Positions 36,540 to 48,539 of a stretch of DNA of 64,000 nucleotides are shown piece after piece. Under the pieces are notes generated by a model that saw only the letters and a list, made by a program, of their open reading frames with translations, was not told the DNA's origin and did not search any database. Within the stretch, counting starts at the first letter, position 1. Every line of letters starts with the position of its first letter. The DNA comes from Notamacropus eugenii. Lineage: Eukaryota > Chordata > Mammalia > Diprotodontia > Macropodidae. The DNA lies in contig NC_092875.1 of NCBI RefSeq assembly GCF_028372415.1, forward strand, positions 55,903,228-55,967,227. The letters run 5' to 3'. The position numbers and the translations under genes are program-made.

Positions 36540-36850
36540 TGTAGCATTTTGTAAAAGCTTCGGAAATGTGACATCCCAGAGTTACGATTGTTTCCCCTCC
36601 CGCAGGCTCTCAGCAGATTCCTCGTCCTCCTTGTTGTCTGATCCGGGACGAGGGTCTAGAACTGATCCCTCCGGAGTCTGGGTGCAAGCTAACGCTCCTG
36701 CCTCCACCTCCCTAGGAACTGAGAGCTATAGGCAGGCGGCCCCGGGAGGACCCGCGGGGAGGCAGCTCCCTCTGGTGGCTGTAGAGGGAAAGAACTCTAG
36801 AGGAACAGGCAGAGCCCAGGCACGCAGAAGACAGATTTAGCAGCGGTCTG
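36540..36850. promoter_or_regulatory. GC-rich unique stretch with a CTCF-like motif
   Basis: CpG-retaining sequence with no repeat signature. CAGCTCCCTCTGGTGGCTG (about 36,762-36,780) matches the reverse CTCF motif AGCGCCCCCTGGTGGC at most positions. The frame 36340-36840 has no domain. Confidence 0.35.
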
Positions 36851-37750
36851 AACACTTAAATTAGATCCTGCCGCTCAAAGATCCTCTGTCTCCTCATCAT
36901 ACTTGGGACCCTATGTCCCGTCTGGTAAAGGCTTCTCCCTCTCTCCTATTCCTGCCTTCTCTCCAGGACTCTCGCTCCAATGTTTCCTTCTCCTGACCCC
37001 TAAACCTAGCCCGAAACTCCTGGTGCGCCTCGCTCCTTCCCCTGACATCCCATTTCTCTTAACCCCTTGGGCCAAGTGACTTCACTTTTCTGGACCTCAG
37101 TTTTTTCATCTGTAAAATGAGCCAGTTGGAATAGAATGGTTTCTAAACTCCATCCAGCTCTAAGTCCTGATTGTCCCTGTCCCATCGATTGTCTTATAAT
37201 AAAATCTCCCTGTAGCCTAATCATGATTCCTTGGACCTCCCCTCCCTCAAACATTCTCCCTCTCTCTTTTTGCCCAGGAACTGGATGGGGGAAGTGGAGA
37301 TTTCAGACCTTATCAGGAGTGTCAGGGTAGCACTAATCAGGAGTTTTAAAATCACCATGTTAATTTTGGGCTCCTCACTGTATCTTAACTGTCTAAAGAA
37401 GTGCCAATTTCAGACTGCACGTAGGAGTTGGCTTGCAGCTCCAGACTAACCCTCTTTGTTTATTCTGGTTCTACCTTAGTAAAATATACTCTTCATATAC
37501 TCTAAACTATTTTTTACTCATTTGTGCTAATGCTTTGGGGTCACGTGAAATTGCGTAAGAGATGAGAATCTTTTTGTGGTTTCTATTGCTCATTTTTTTT
37601 CAGTCATGTCTGATTCTTTTTTATTTTTCCAATTATATGTAAAGACAATTTTAAACATTTTTACAAAATTTTGAGTTCCAATTTTTTCTCCCTCCCCCCC
37701 TTAAGCTGTTTGATATAGCTTACAATCATATAAAGCATATTTCCATATTG
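36851..37750. other. Unassigned
   Basis: 37,075-37,170 carries a MIR-type plus piece (CCTCAGTTTTTTCATCTGTAA). Nothing else recognised. Confidence 0.35.
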
Positions 37751-37754
37751 TGTG

Positions 37755-38068
37755 TGTGTGTTCGTCCTTCGTTGCTGAAGAAGACCATGCCATCAGAGAA
37801 ATAATGACATGACTTGCACTTGACTTTGTTTTGAGTGAGGGAGGGCTGTGCAGGTCACCAGCCTCACTTCTCCTCCAGAGCCATCTGAATCCAGTGACCA
37901 GATATTCATCAGGATGACTGGAGATGACCCAGGATGAGGCAATTGGGGTTAAGTGACTTGGCCAAGGTCACACAGCTAGTGAGTGTCAAGTGTCTGAGGT
38001 GAGATTTGAACTCAGGTTCTCCTGACTCCTGCACTGGTGCTCTATCCACTGCACCACCTAGCTGCCCC
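37755..38068 (-). repeat. Composite SINE, minus
   Basis: CGTTGCTGAAGAAGACCATG, GAGGGAGGGCTGTGCAGGTC and CTTCTCCTCCAGAGCCATCTG form a 3' module different from the other SINEs. CACACAGCTAGTGAGTG and CACCACCTAGCTGCCCC form the tRNA-like head. Full length. Confidence 0.85.
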
Positions 38069-38262
38069 ATTTCCGTATTAGTCATGTTGTGAAAGAAAAA
38101 ACAGCATGTCTGACTCTTTGTGATCTTGTTTAGGGTTTTCTTTGCAGAGATACTGGAATGGTTTGTCATTTCCTTCTCCAGCTCATTTTACAGATGAGGA
38201 AACTGAGACAAACAGGGTTAAGTGATTTGCCTAGAGTCACATAGCTAGTAAGTGTGTGTGTG
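38069..38262 (-). repeat. SINE with RTE-like part, minus
   Basis: CATGTCTGACTCTTTGTGATC, TACTGGAATGGTTTGTCATTTC, ending in a (TG)n run at 38,253-38,268 that replaces the head. Confidence 0.85.
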
Positions 38263-38269
38263 TGTGTGA

Positions 38270-38785
38270 ATGGAGGCTAATTATTAACAATTCACATCAT
38301 TTATGAAATATTGTTGGGAATATATTCATACCATTAGACTAGATAGAAGCGTAGGTTGAGGAATGAAGGGAGAAAAGGCAAATTCTAGCTAGGGCTCAGA
38401 GCTGTGAGGTCACATATGCTCACCCATGCAGTTTCTTAAACTGGTAACTCAGGGCTTGAAGAACCATGTGATAGCGTGCCCATATATAGCACCCTGAGTT
38501 CCAGCAAACTTCTTAGTGCCCACATAAGGACTCTGGGTTTTCTTTCTCAACTACCATGTGAACTGGCAGGTTTTGTCTCCTGAGCACTGCTTCTACTGCT
38601 CCCCTCAGGATTCCAGGGCAGTAACTCTGAGGGGCTGGGGTGGTTCTCTATCCATCATAAACTCTCATCTGGTGTGCTCCTCTAAGTGTCATTTGACTAG
38701 TTAATATCTCCCCAATATCAATTGGGCCCCTTGATCACTCCATTATCAATTCACCAATTAACATTAATTAACTTTTGTCAACCTC
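38270..38785. other. Unassigned
   Basis: No coding signal and no family recognised. Confidence 0.3.
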
Positions 38786-38789
38786 AAAC

Positions 38790-38965
38790 ATTTATTAGCT
38801 GTGAGACCCTGACAAATCACTTAATTGTTTGCTTCAGTTTCCTCATCTGTAAAATGCGTTGGAGAAGGAAATGACAAAGCACTCCAGTATTTTTGCCAAG
38901 AAAAGTCCAAAAGGAGTCATAGAGAATCAGACACAACTGAAATGACTGAGCAACAATAAATCTTT
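38790..38965 (+). repeat. SINE 3' fragment (RTE-like)
   Basis: TTAGCTGTGAGACCCTGAC, GGAGAAGGAAATGACAAAGC, CAACTGAAATGACTGAGCAA. Confidence 0.85.
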
Positions 38966-39234
38966 ATGAAAGGATATATACTGAGAAGAATATTGAGTAC
39001 AAAGTACAAAAGACTCCATCAAAATTAGGCGCTCACCCTTCTTTACCAATTTGGAATAGACTCAGACTTGAAGTGGTGACTACCACCACTCCCCCCAGTT
39101 CATTACATTATAATCTGGTCCTTTCAGTCTCTGATTCATCCACTTACTTACTCATCTAAGATCAGCAAAGAATAAACACAACAGAGACAAAATCAACAAT
39201 ATTGTTCACTCACAGATAAAGGGTGATGGGGGGG

Positions 39235-39359
39235 TGGTGGTGGAGAGAAACACAGAGAAAGAAAAGAGACAGAGGGAGATACAGAGAGACAGAGACACAC
39301 ACACATTTCTCTCTCTTTCTCTCTTTGTCACACACACAGAAAGAGAGAGAGAGGAAGGG

Positions 39360-39432
<73 letters not shown>
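39235..39432 (+). repeat. (GA)n microsatellite
   Basis: An almost pure GA run from about 39,361 to 39,431, preceded by mixed GAGACAGA, ACACAC and TCTCTTTC tracts. Purine on the plus strand. Confidence 0.95.
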
Positions 39433-39433
<1 letters not shown>

Positions 39434-39439
39434 CAAGAA

Positions 39440-40685
39440 GGTACTGCCCCAGCCCAGATGCTCATAGTAGATCTTTTTCCTATTGAATCCAAGGTTGCCA
39501 GAAAAGAGACAGTTATTCTATTTGTTCAAGTCTTTTGTAAGCACATTCATTTCTGGCTAAGCAGCCAATTAAAAGACTTGTCATCTTTTAGTGTTAATAC
39601 ACAATATCCAGGATACTGGTGATTCATCTGAATAAGAAAAGGGAAGGACCCTGTGACCCCTCCCCTCTGGAAGCAGGCTTATCAGTTCTCCCTTGGGATA
39701 TTCGTCAGGCAAACCAAACAGTCCTCCTAAGGACTGGGCCTTAAGTAGCCAGTCTCCCCATTATATAAGAAAGGAGCACCTATGTCTTTCTTCCCCCTTC
39801 CCCAATAATAATTATGCTATTATTATCTGTTGACTGAGAAAATTTATTGTAGTAGGTATGACAAAGGATAAATGTTTCTAGGACATTTTTTTCCTTTATG
39901 CTTGGGCCCTGAGAATAATGATCACTGGGTGAATTCTTTGGGCTCCATCTTCCTAAAGGCTGCATCTCTGACTGCCAAGCAGTGGCATTACTAGACAAAG
40001 ACTCTGTTGATGGTAGGTTTAAGGGATCATTGGAAAGCAGGGATGTAGGTGGGAAGAGAGAGAGACATTCTACAATCTAAGCATAGGATATGGAGATAGA
40101 ACAGGAAGCATCTGCAATATTACTATTGTGGCATCTCCAACTCTGCAGGTTGTGCTGGAGGCTTCTAATCTGCCTCAAGAGACTTTGGCAGATCTCCTGG
40201 AGGCAGAGGGCACTTTTATCTCTGAACTGTGAGTTTTGAAGCAGCCATGACCTTCTCCCATTTTTTTTTTCTGATGAAAAACCTGTGATTTCACTACTAT
40301 AAGGATCTGTGATGTAATCAGTGTGAGGAATTCCATGATGTGGAAACTAACTCCAGCAATACAGATTGCAACTCATCCGTAACTTATGGTCTTAGAGAGT
40401 TGCCAGGGAAATTGAGAGGGCAAGGAGAATATATATGGGCAGATAGCTAGTATGCATTATACTACTTTAACTTTGTTTTTCCCCTCTTATTCTTAGAGGG
40501 AGACAGTGGGTTTAAGCATCTAGGGAAGACAATTTTTATTATCTCAGACTGCAGTGTCTGAAATGAACACCAGGTGGCGATCTACATAGGCTGTTCCTTT
40601 AGTTTGCTATTCATATGGTTTGGCTAGTAATTTTCTAGCAGGACTAGGAGACTGAACAGTAAGCTCAGATAGCTATAACTGCCCC
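39440..40685. other. Unassigned, one CTCF-like motif
   Basis: No gene recognised. AACACCAGGTGGCGATC at about 40,566-40,582 fits the CTCF core well. Confidence 0.35.
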
Positions 40686-40689
40686 CAAT

Positions 40690-40960
40690 ATGCCAGTCCC
40701 TCTTCTTCCCTCTTGTCTCAGAAGCAACTTTGCCTTCTTGTCTGTCCACTCTTTTTCAGTCTCCTTTGTTGAATTTTCATCCATGTCAAGCCCATGGGGT
40801 ATCTATCACCCATGGTATCTGAGTATCCCCCAGGGCTCTGTCCAGGACTCTTCTCTTTTCTTTCTGTATTCTCTTTGGTGATCTTATCAGCTCCTATTCC
40901 TTCAGTTATTTTTCCTTAAAATTTAATTTTCTCTTCTTCAATGAACACAAATCTATTCTC
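40690..40960 (+). mobile_element. LINE-2 fragment
   Basis: CCCCCAGGGCTCTGTCCAGGAC and TTGGTGATCTTATCAGCTCC are the L2 3' ORF region. The L2 text reappears at 42,765-42,820. Confidence 0.7.
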
Positions 40961-41339
40961 TCTCCTTTCCACTTTTCTTCCTCCTTCACAGAAAAAAAAT
41001 AACACCCAAACTGAAAAAACAAAATCTTTATAATAAATACGCAGTCAAGAAAAACAAATTCTCCCATTCATCACCCCTTTGTCAGGAGGTGGGTAGCATG
41101 TTTCATTATAGGTCCTCTGGAATGGTGGTTGGCTATGGCCATAGTTCTTAAGTCTTTCTAAATTTTTTGTTTTTACAATGTTGTTATTGTAGAGAGAAGA
41201 AACTAGTATTAAGAGAGATTAAGAACAACCCCCAAAGGCTGTTAAACTTTGCTTAGTCTTTGAGCCATTAGTACTACTAATCAACCTAGTGACCCAACAA
41301 GAACAAGGAAACAAAAGACCCAGCTATTACTCAGAAATA

Positions 41340-41560
41340 TTCAGAAGCTTTTTTTTGTAGTGGCAAAGAATTGGAAACTAAGGAGGTGCCATCAGTTATG
41401 GAATTAGATGGCCAAACTATGGTATATTAATGAAATGGAATGCTATTATGCCACAACAAATGAAGAAAAGTATGGTTTCAGTGAAACCAGAGAACACTTG
41501 TATGAACTGATACAGAGTGAAGTTTGCAGAACCAAGAAAGCAATGTATACAATAACCAAG
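41340..41560 (+). mobile_element. L1 3' UTR fragment, plus
   Basis: GCAAAGAATTGGAAACTAAGG, ACTATGGTATATTAATGAAATG, CTGATACAGAGTGAAGTTTGC. Confidence 0.75.
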
Positions 41561-41567
41561 TCCAATG

Positions 41568-41572
41568 AGGGG

Positions 41573-41604
<32 letters not shown>

Positions 41605-41608
41605 GGAG
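41568..41608 (+). repeat. (TTG)n/(GTG)n microsatellite
   Basis: GTTGTTGTTGTTGTTG followed by GTGGTGGTGGTGG. Confidence 0.9.
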
Positions 41609-41849
41609 AGCAACCCAGCTCATGAAGGATTAAACCAAATGAAGTGGTCTGGGTATAGATGGATTTCTTTGTCTAGATTGCTGGAGAAAGCTGTCTCATG
41701 ATCAATCCACTTTCTCAGCAGGAAAAATTGAGGACTACTAGTGCACCTCCTCATTAATATATCTGTCCCCTCATTGATTGGTCACCATTCAGGGTTGATT
41801 TTCACTTGTCAGAGGCACTCTCTTTTCTAAAAGTATGTTAAGACATTGA

Positions 41850-42820
41850 GTATCTCCATTACAGATCTTTGGTTACTGAAACTACTAACCATCAATTATC
41901 AGCTAGCCTAATTAAAAAATTGATTATCAATTACCCAGAAACTCTGTCTCTTGGGTTTTTCATTTATCTCACATTAATATGCTTGTTTCTCTACCACCGC
42001 CCTCCCCCATCCCCCCTCCCAGCCCCTACAACATGTGTCATTTTCCTTTTTAGACAACTTTGCCAGCCAGATAGGATAGGTATGAAGTAGAATCTCACAG
42101 CTGCTTTAAATTACACTTCCTTAATTATTAGAGATCTGAAATATTTTCCCATATTTTTCGATACCTTACATTTCTTTTTCTTTAAAGCTTTTTCTTTATT
42201 TTTTTTGGGGAGGGAGGCAGCTGGGGTTGCCCAGCTAGTCACACAGCTAGTAAGTATCTGAGGCCAGATTTGAACTCAGGTCTTCCTGACTTCAGGGCCA
42301 GTTCTCTATCTACTGTGCCACCTAGCTGCCCCAAATGTCTTCTGAGAATTTCCTGTTCATAACTTTGACCATTTATTGATTGTAGAATGGTACTTATTCT
42401 TTTGAATTTGAATCAGTTTTAAATTTTAAAATTTTAAAATTTTAAATTTGAATATATGTCTTGGAAATGACACTTTTTCAGAGAAATTTATTAAAAATAT
42501 TTCCTCCAGTTACTTACTTCCTTTCTAATATCATCTGCATTGGTTTTGTTTTTGGAAAAAACCTAATTTTATATGATAAAAATTGTCCATTTCATCCTCT
42601 GTAATCCTCTCTATCTCTTGTTTGATAATGGACTCTTTTCCTATTTTAATAACTGAAAGATAATTTCTTCTTTGATCCTCTAATGTGTTTATGATATCAT
42701 GTTTATGTCCATCATGTACTCATCTGGAGTTTACGTATGGTATCAGATGTTGACATTTCAGTTGTGTTCTCATGCAGATGATTCTCAAATCTATTTATCC
42801 AGCCTTAACCTCTCCCCTGT
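41850..42820 (-). mobile_element. L1 3' region fragments (minus), a SINE and an L2 piece
   Basis: 41,850-42,180 and 42,340-42,750 are minus L1 (TTTTAGACAACTTTGCCAGC, AAAATTGTCCATTTCATCC, TCATGTACTCATCTGGAGTT). 42,215-42,335 is a minus SINE ending GCCACCTAGCTGCCCC. 42,765-42,820 is plus L2 (GATGATTCTCAAATC). Confidence 0.7.
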
Positions 42821-42970
42821 GGGGTAGCTAGAAGGCGCAGTGGTTAGAGGGTCAGGCCTGGAATCAGGAAGACCTGAGTTCAAATCTGAACTCAGACAAT
42901 TACTAGCTGTGTGACCCTAGCCAAGTCACTTAACTCTGTCTTGGTTTTCTCATTATAAAATGAACTGGAG
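42821..42970 (+). repeat. SINE, inserted in L2
   Basis: GGGGTAGCTAGAAGGCGCAG, GACCTGAGTTCAAATC, GTGTGACCCTAGCCAAG. Confidence 0.88.
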
Positions 42971-44030
42971 CCATTGGTAGAGTTGTGAACTGATCCAACC
43001 ATTCTGGAGACAATTTGGAATGATGCTCAAAGGGCTATAAAACTCTAGCTCAACCTTCTTTGTTTCAGGAACAGCTTTGTTTAGTCCTTTGCTGGCAAGA
43101 TTCTAATTTGTCATCAGAGAGGAAGGGAAATAATAAATATTAAAACATGAAATCTACTATATTCATCTACTTAGAGCTATAGTTCCTTGAAATCATTCTT
43201 TTCCCACAAATCCTTTCTCAAGGTATTCATCGATTTAGACACTTAATGTGTGGTGATCTCTTGTGAATAACATAGAATAATATCCAAATGAAATATGTAC
43301 AGTTTCTGCACTGCTCTCCCCTCACCCTCCAACATTCTATAGCACGAATGAGAAAGAGCTTGTATGCACACTTCCAAGGCTCCTGAAATGGAGAGGGGGA
43401 GAGGACAGTTTACTCCTCCTCCCTTACCCCTCCCCCCCACACCTCAGCTTTATGGATTCAAAGAAAAAGTGGGACAGGTAGTACTTCTGTATTTGAAGAG
43501 CCTCCCAGACCTCCCATTGGGCTGTAGGAATCACTCATCATGTCTTGGGTTCTCAGTGCCCAGGTCAGTAACTTGCTCCTGTTTGCTCCTCTTTATCTCA
43601 CTCTCCAGCAATGCTACCTCAGAACAAGAAAAGGAGAGAGGGCACAGAAACCATTTGGAGGCTGGAGAGTGAGTGGTGCTGGTGATTCCTTGGTGGAGGG
43701 AAGGGACCGGTCTGGATGCTTACTTAAAAATTCTGGGAGTTTAGGTTTTTGCTTATCTTCTTAGTCAAGCAAATGTTGCTTGTTTCAAGCCTACACTGGT
43801 CTGAAATGGGAGGAGGGAGGTGGAGACACTGGTACCTGCTCTACCCAGCAGCAGCAGGCATGACTGAGAGAGTGGACAATTGGTATTAGGTGCAGTGCAA
43901 CTCCTCTCCTTCCCTTGCTCATGGGGAGAAGGGAGGATGATGGTGTTTATTAGAGACATTCACAGATAACTGTAACAGCTTGCTTGTGTGTGGGTATGTT
44001 GGGTCAGATGCTGAACTATTGCTATTCAGA
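42971..44030. other. Unassigned, L1 scrap at the start
   Basis: 42,971-43,050 is a plus L1 piece (GATCCAACCATTCTGGAG). The rest (43,100-44,030) shows no exon or repeat that I recognise. Confidence 0.35.
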
Positions 44031-44045
44031 TCCCTGGCTACTTTT

Positions 44046-45569
44046 TTCTTAAATTATTATGCATATATGCACACACATATGTATATGTATATCTGTATAT
44101 CTATATATACACATATTCCTTCCAACTATCCTAATACTAAGAAAGGTCTCATGAATTACTAATATCATCTTTCTATGTAGGAATGTAAACAGTTCAACTT
44201 TAATAAGTTCTTTATGGTTTCTCTTTCTTCTTTTCCATGAAAAAGCATTTTCATGCTTTTCTTGATTCTTGTATTTGAAAGTCAAATTTTCTATTCAGCT
44301 CTGATCTTTTCAACAAGAATGCTTGGAAGTCCTCTATTTCATTCCATTTTCCCCCTGAAGTTTTATACTCAGTTTTGCTGGATAGGTGAGTCTTGATTTT
44401 AATCCTAGCTCCTTTGACCTCTGGAATATCATATTCCAAGCCCCCTGATCCCTTAGTGTAGAAGCTGTTAAATCTTGTCTTATCCTGATTGTGTTTCCAC
44501 AATACTTGAATGTTTCTTTCTGGCTGCTTGCAATATTTTCTCCTTGACCTGGGAATTCTGGAATTTGGCTATAATATTCCTAGGAGTTTTCCTTTTGGGA
44601 TTTCTTTCAGGAGATGATCAGTGAATTTTTTTCCATTTCTATTTTACTCTCTGGTTCTAGAATATCAGGGCAGTTTTCCTTGATAATTTCTTGGAAGATG
44701 ATGCCTAGGCCCTTTTTTTTGATCATGGCTTTCAGGTAGTCCAATAATTTTTAAATGATCTCTCCCAGATCCATTTTCCAGGTGAGTTGTTTTTCCAATA
44801 AGATACTTTACATTGTCTTCTTTTTTTTTGTTCTTTTGGTTTTGTTTTATAATTTCTTGATTTCTCATAAAGTCATTAGCTTCCATTTGATACATCTTAA
44901 TTTTGAAGGAATTATTTTCTTCAGTGAGCTTCTGGATTTCTTTTTCCATTTGGCCCATTCAGCTTTTTAAGGCATTCTTTTTCTCATTGGCTTTTTGGAC
45001 CTCTTTTGCCATTTGGGTTAGTCTAATTTTAAAGGTGATATTTTCTTCAGCATTTTTTTGGGTCTTCTTTAGCAAGTTCTTGACTTGTTTTTCATGATTT
45101 TCTTGCATCACTCTCATTTGTCTTCCCAATTTTTCCTCTACTTCTCTTTCAAAATCCTTTTTGAGCTCTTCCGTGACCTGAGACCAATTCATATTTTTCT
45201 TGGGGGTTTTAGATGTGGGAGCTTTGGATTTATTGTCTTCTTCTGGTTGTATGTTTTGATCTTACTCATCACCAGTGACATGAGAAAGTACCTCTTCACC
45301 AAGAAAGTAAAAATTTCACAATCAGTTTCTTTTCCCCCATTTGGTCATTTCCCCAGCCAATTATTTGAATTTTGAGCTCTTTGTTAAGTGGAGGGCTCCA
45401 TAAGCAGTCTCTGCTTCAGCAGTGTCTGCTGCTATCCTGGAGCTGGGGCTGGGGCTAGAACTGGAGCTAGGAGCAGACCAGGCGCCTCCCTCAGTCAGGT
45501 GAGAGACCCTTCCCACTGATCTTTGAAGTTATTTTTGGCATTTGTGGGTTGAAAAGTCCTCCTCCAGTG
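44046..45569 (-). mobile_element. Second HAL1-like element, 5' truncated
   Basis: Closely related to the copy at 12,535-14,556 and also on the minus strand. ORF1 pieces in broken frames (45192-44959, 44958-44665, 44502-44251) show the same heptads (EELKKDFEREVEEKLGRQ), then IIGLPE and PEVKGARIKIK segments like the RNA-binding and C-terminal domains of L1 ORF1. It ends at the same point as the first copy in a TATATAC/CACATATG repeat. A diverged duplication CCCTGGCTACTTTT/CCCTGGCCACCTTT (44032 and 45570) may be the target site. Confidence 0.78.
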
Positions 45570-45583
45570 CCCTGGCCACCTTT

Positions 45584-46490
45584 AATTGTTCATTAGCATG
45601 TGTTTGACATTTGTTTTATTATGTGCTAAACTGTTCTTTTATACTGACATTTGGGTCTTCTCTTTTAACCCTCAGATACTATTAGGTTCTGCCAAGGGGA
45701 AGATTTATAAACAAAACTAAGCAAAACTTGGTTATCTCTTTATAACTGCCTAGTTAATGGAGATATGTAGCTCCTTCTATCCCTTAACTGTCTTCAGAGT
45801 GTACAGATAGCATGGCTTCTAAGGGTTTTTATATTTCACAGAACAGATAAACTGGAACCCTCTTGTTTTAGTATGTTGTTTAGACCCCCTAGGAGCAGAT
45901 TCAGGCAGTATTCATTACTATTTTATTGTTGCCAATAATCCATGAAATCTCATAACAAGTAGCAAACCTAGAAAGAATGTTCAAAGCTGTTTGTTTCCAG
46001 GCTCTGACTCAGCTATCCACTCTGTCATTTTTATGGTTTCAGTAGGATAGGGCAGCCCACAGAGCCTTGGGGATAAAGCTCCTCTTCTACCCTGACTCAA
46101 GAAGAGGGTAAAAGAAGGGGGTGGAGGACTGGGTAGAATCCAGGAGAGAACTCCTTGCTCTTGGCCAGCTGAGACTGTCTTATTTGTATCCCCAGCACTT
46201 AGCACTAGGGGCTGGAAAATAGTAGGTGCTTCATAAATGCTAGTTGACTGACTGATAGACTCAAGAGGAGAGAGGAGGGGGTAGCACTCAGACAGCTGGC
46301 TGACACAGCCATACCTATTGGTTTCAAGGTAAAAAGAGACAGGATGCAGACCTCAGACACTTTCCCTAAGATGTCATGCTATCATCTGTTCCAGTCGCAA
46401 AGAGAGAATGTCCTCTCCCTCCCCATGGATGTGGAACAAGAGAAGAGAGCCCACATTTATTTAGTATCTAATATATGTTAGATAGTGTGC
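45584..46490. other. Unassigned, L2 tail piece
   Basis: 46,175-46,255 carries an L2-like tail (GTATCCCCAGCACTTAGCAC, TAGTAGGTGCTTCATAAATG). Nothing else recognised. Confidence 0.35.
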
Positions 46491-47010
46491 TAAGTCTTTT
46501 ATGAATTTATTCCCTCTAATGCTCATCTATATTTTGTTTGTAGATGTCTGGTATATATGTACATATTCTATCTCCTATTAGAATATATGCTCCTTAAAGT
46601 TAGGGACTGTTTCTCTTTGTATCCCCAGCGCTTAGTATAGTGTCTGGCACATGATGATGACAATGATAATATCTGACATTTATATAACTCTTACTATGTG
46701 CCAGGCATGTTGCTAAGCTAATTTTATAATTTTTTATAAATTTATATTTTAATTCATAATTTTAATATATGACACTTTTGATTAAGTTAGTAAATAAGTA
46801 GTAATACTTATAGTAAATACAATTTATAATGTTATAATTGTGATCTCATTTGATTCTCACAATATCTCTGAGAGGTAGGTACTGTTATTATCTCCATATT
46901 GCTGATGAGGAAATTGAGGGAGAGGTTAAGCAACTTGGCCTAGGTTTACACAGTTAGTAAGTGTCTGAGGCTGGATTTGAACTTTGGTCTTGCTGACAAG
47001 GTAAGCTTGT
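46490..47010. repeat. L2 tail (plus) and MIR (minus)
   Basis: 46,530-46,660 is an L2 end (GTATCCCCAGCGCTTAGTATAG). 46,675-47,000 is a minus MIR (ACTATGTGCCAGGCATGTTGC, TGATGAGGAAATTGAGGG) containing an AT-rich insertion. Confidence 0.75.
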
Positions 47011-47556
47011 TGATTGGCTAATTCTTTACTCCAAGGTCAGTCTTCCCTGCATCATGTTATTATGCCTCTCTCCAACATTCACCACTGAGTTATAAGTTCT
47101 AAAGCAACAACGTCCCTTCTATGTTCCTCCAGTACCTTGGTGAGAATTAGTGACATACGAACTCCTAGAGAACAAGGATGATTCCCCTTTGTATATTTGT
47201 ATTCTCGACACAAAGTAGGTGTTAACATATGCTTTTTAGTGGGTTTATAGGTAGGAGGGATCTCTGTAGGAATTACTTTCACTGGTTTATGCAGGCAGAA
47301 ATACCTTGTCAAAATATTAGGAGATACTCTGTTTTCCAGAGCTTGGCATAACAACAATCCTTTGTGCTCACCCTCTGGATGATCTCAGCCCTGGCAAAAT
47401 CCCAGAATTGTTTCATATCAGCACCAGGTGGTCTCTGAGCTTGGACAAGTGCTTATAGTACTCATGTTCTGGTCATGAAGCTCTGCTATGAATCAAACTT
47501 GTCAACTGTTGCTGTTACCCCTCATTGTAAGGGTTACAGCTCACTGTACAGTCATT
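47011..47556. other. Unassigned
   Basis: No coding signal. AGCACCAGGTGGTCTC at 47,420 resembles a CTCF core. Confidence 0.3.
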
Positions 47557-47564
47557 GGTATAAG

Positions 47565-48138
47565 CAGAGGTTCCCAAAGTGGGAACCCCCCTGGGGGGGT
47601 GTTAGACCATTCCAAGGGGATGGTAATAGCCTTGGGTACAGTTGTGGGGTATTGAATAAAAATAAGGGGGCAGTGGAAGGATAAGGAAAGAAGAGGAGAA
47701 CATTTTGAAAAATTGAACATTTCATCCATTGTGTAACAGAGTTGAAGTTGTAGAGATCATATTATTTTCCAAAAAAAAAACCACACAGGTTTTAACAAGC
47801 AAATATTGGCAGGTGACAGTGTCCTGTATTCCCTGTATCAGGGAAGTCCAGCTTGCATTGGCAGCAATATGTGTGTGTAATGACATACTTACAATATGAC
47901 ACTATGTGGTTACATGATGCAATATTGTGTCATCAAAATTTCAATGCAGGAAAACCCCCACAAATTTAAAATTAATTATTAAATTTAAAATGAATCATTT
48001 AAAATATTTTATGTAGTTTTGAAATGATAAACATTTAAAAAAATGTTAAAGGGTTAAAGAAAGTAGATTTGTAGCGGGTGCTGAGTAATTTTTTATTTGA
48101 AAAGGAGGTGGTAGGCCAAATAAATTTGAGAACCTTTG
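47565..48138. mobile_element. hAT-like non-autonomous DNA transposon
   Basis: Inverted ends CAGAGGTTCCCAAA and (reverse complement of the right end) CAAAGGTTCTCAAA fit the hAT/Charlie pattern. The flanks GGTATAAG (47557-47564) and GGTCTAAG (48139-48146) are an 8-bp target duplication with one change. No transposase frame within the 574 bp. Confidence 0.68.
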
Positions 48139-48146
48139 GGTCTAAG

Positions 48147-48500
48147 TATTGAAGTTTCCCAAAATTCCTCAGGGCCACCCTCCAGTAGGGGCAGGGCTAT
48201 GGCACACACACCTTTGCTTGTGAGCCTTTCCCTTACTCTGAAATAAATTAAACTTCATTTTGATTCCTTCCTCTCCTGTCTCTGGCCTGCTTTGCTTGGC
48301 TCCAGCCATTCACAGGCTAGAGACTGTGCTCTAGTCAGGTTGACAACATCCCTGACTTACTTCTCTTTTGTTGTTTTCCTGTTGTGTCTCAATTATTTGT
48401 TTTGAATATTGGATTTTGGTTTCCATGGTCTGAAAACAGAGAATATTGCACTGGGGTCAGGGGGCAGGAGAGGGTGTTGGGCCCTGATGAGCAAAATTTG
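48147..48500. other. Possible LTR 3' part
   Basis: CTCTGAAATAAATTAAACTTC at about 48,237 followed by T/C-rich sequence resembles the R/U5 of an LTR, but no ends were found. Confidence 0.25.
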
Positions 48501-48539
48501 TTTCCCCCAGCAGCCTGCTCTGAACCTGGGAAAAGGAGC

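Noticed and set aside
36340-36840. 166-codon plus-strand frame
   Set aside because: Its first part runs through a MIR fragment, and the rest has no domain. The GC content explains the lack of stops.
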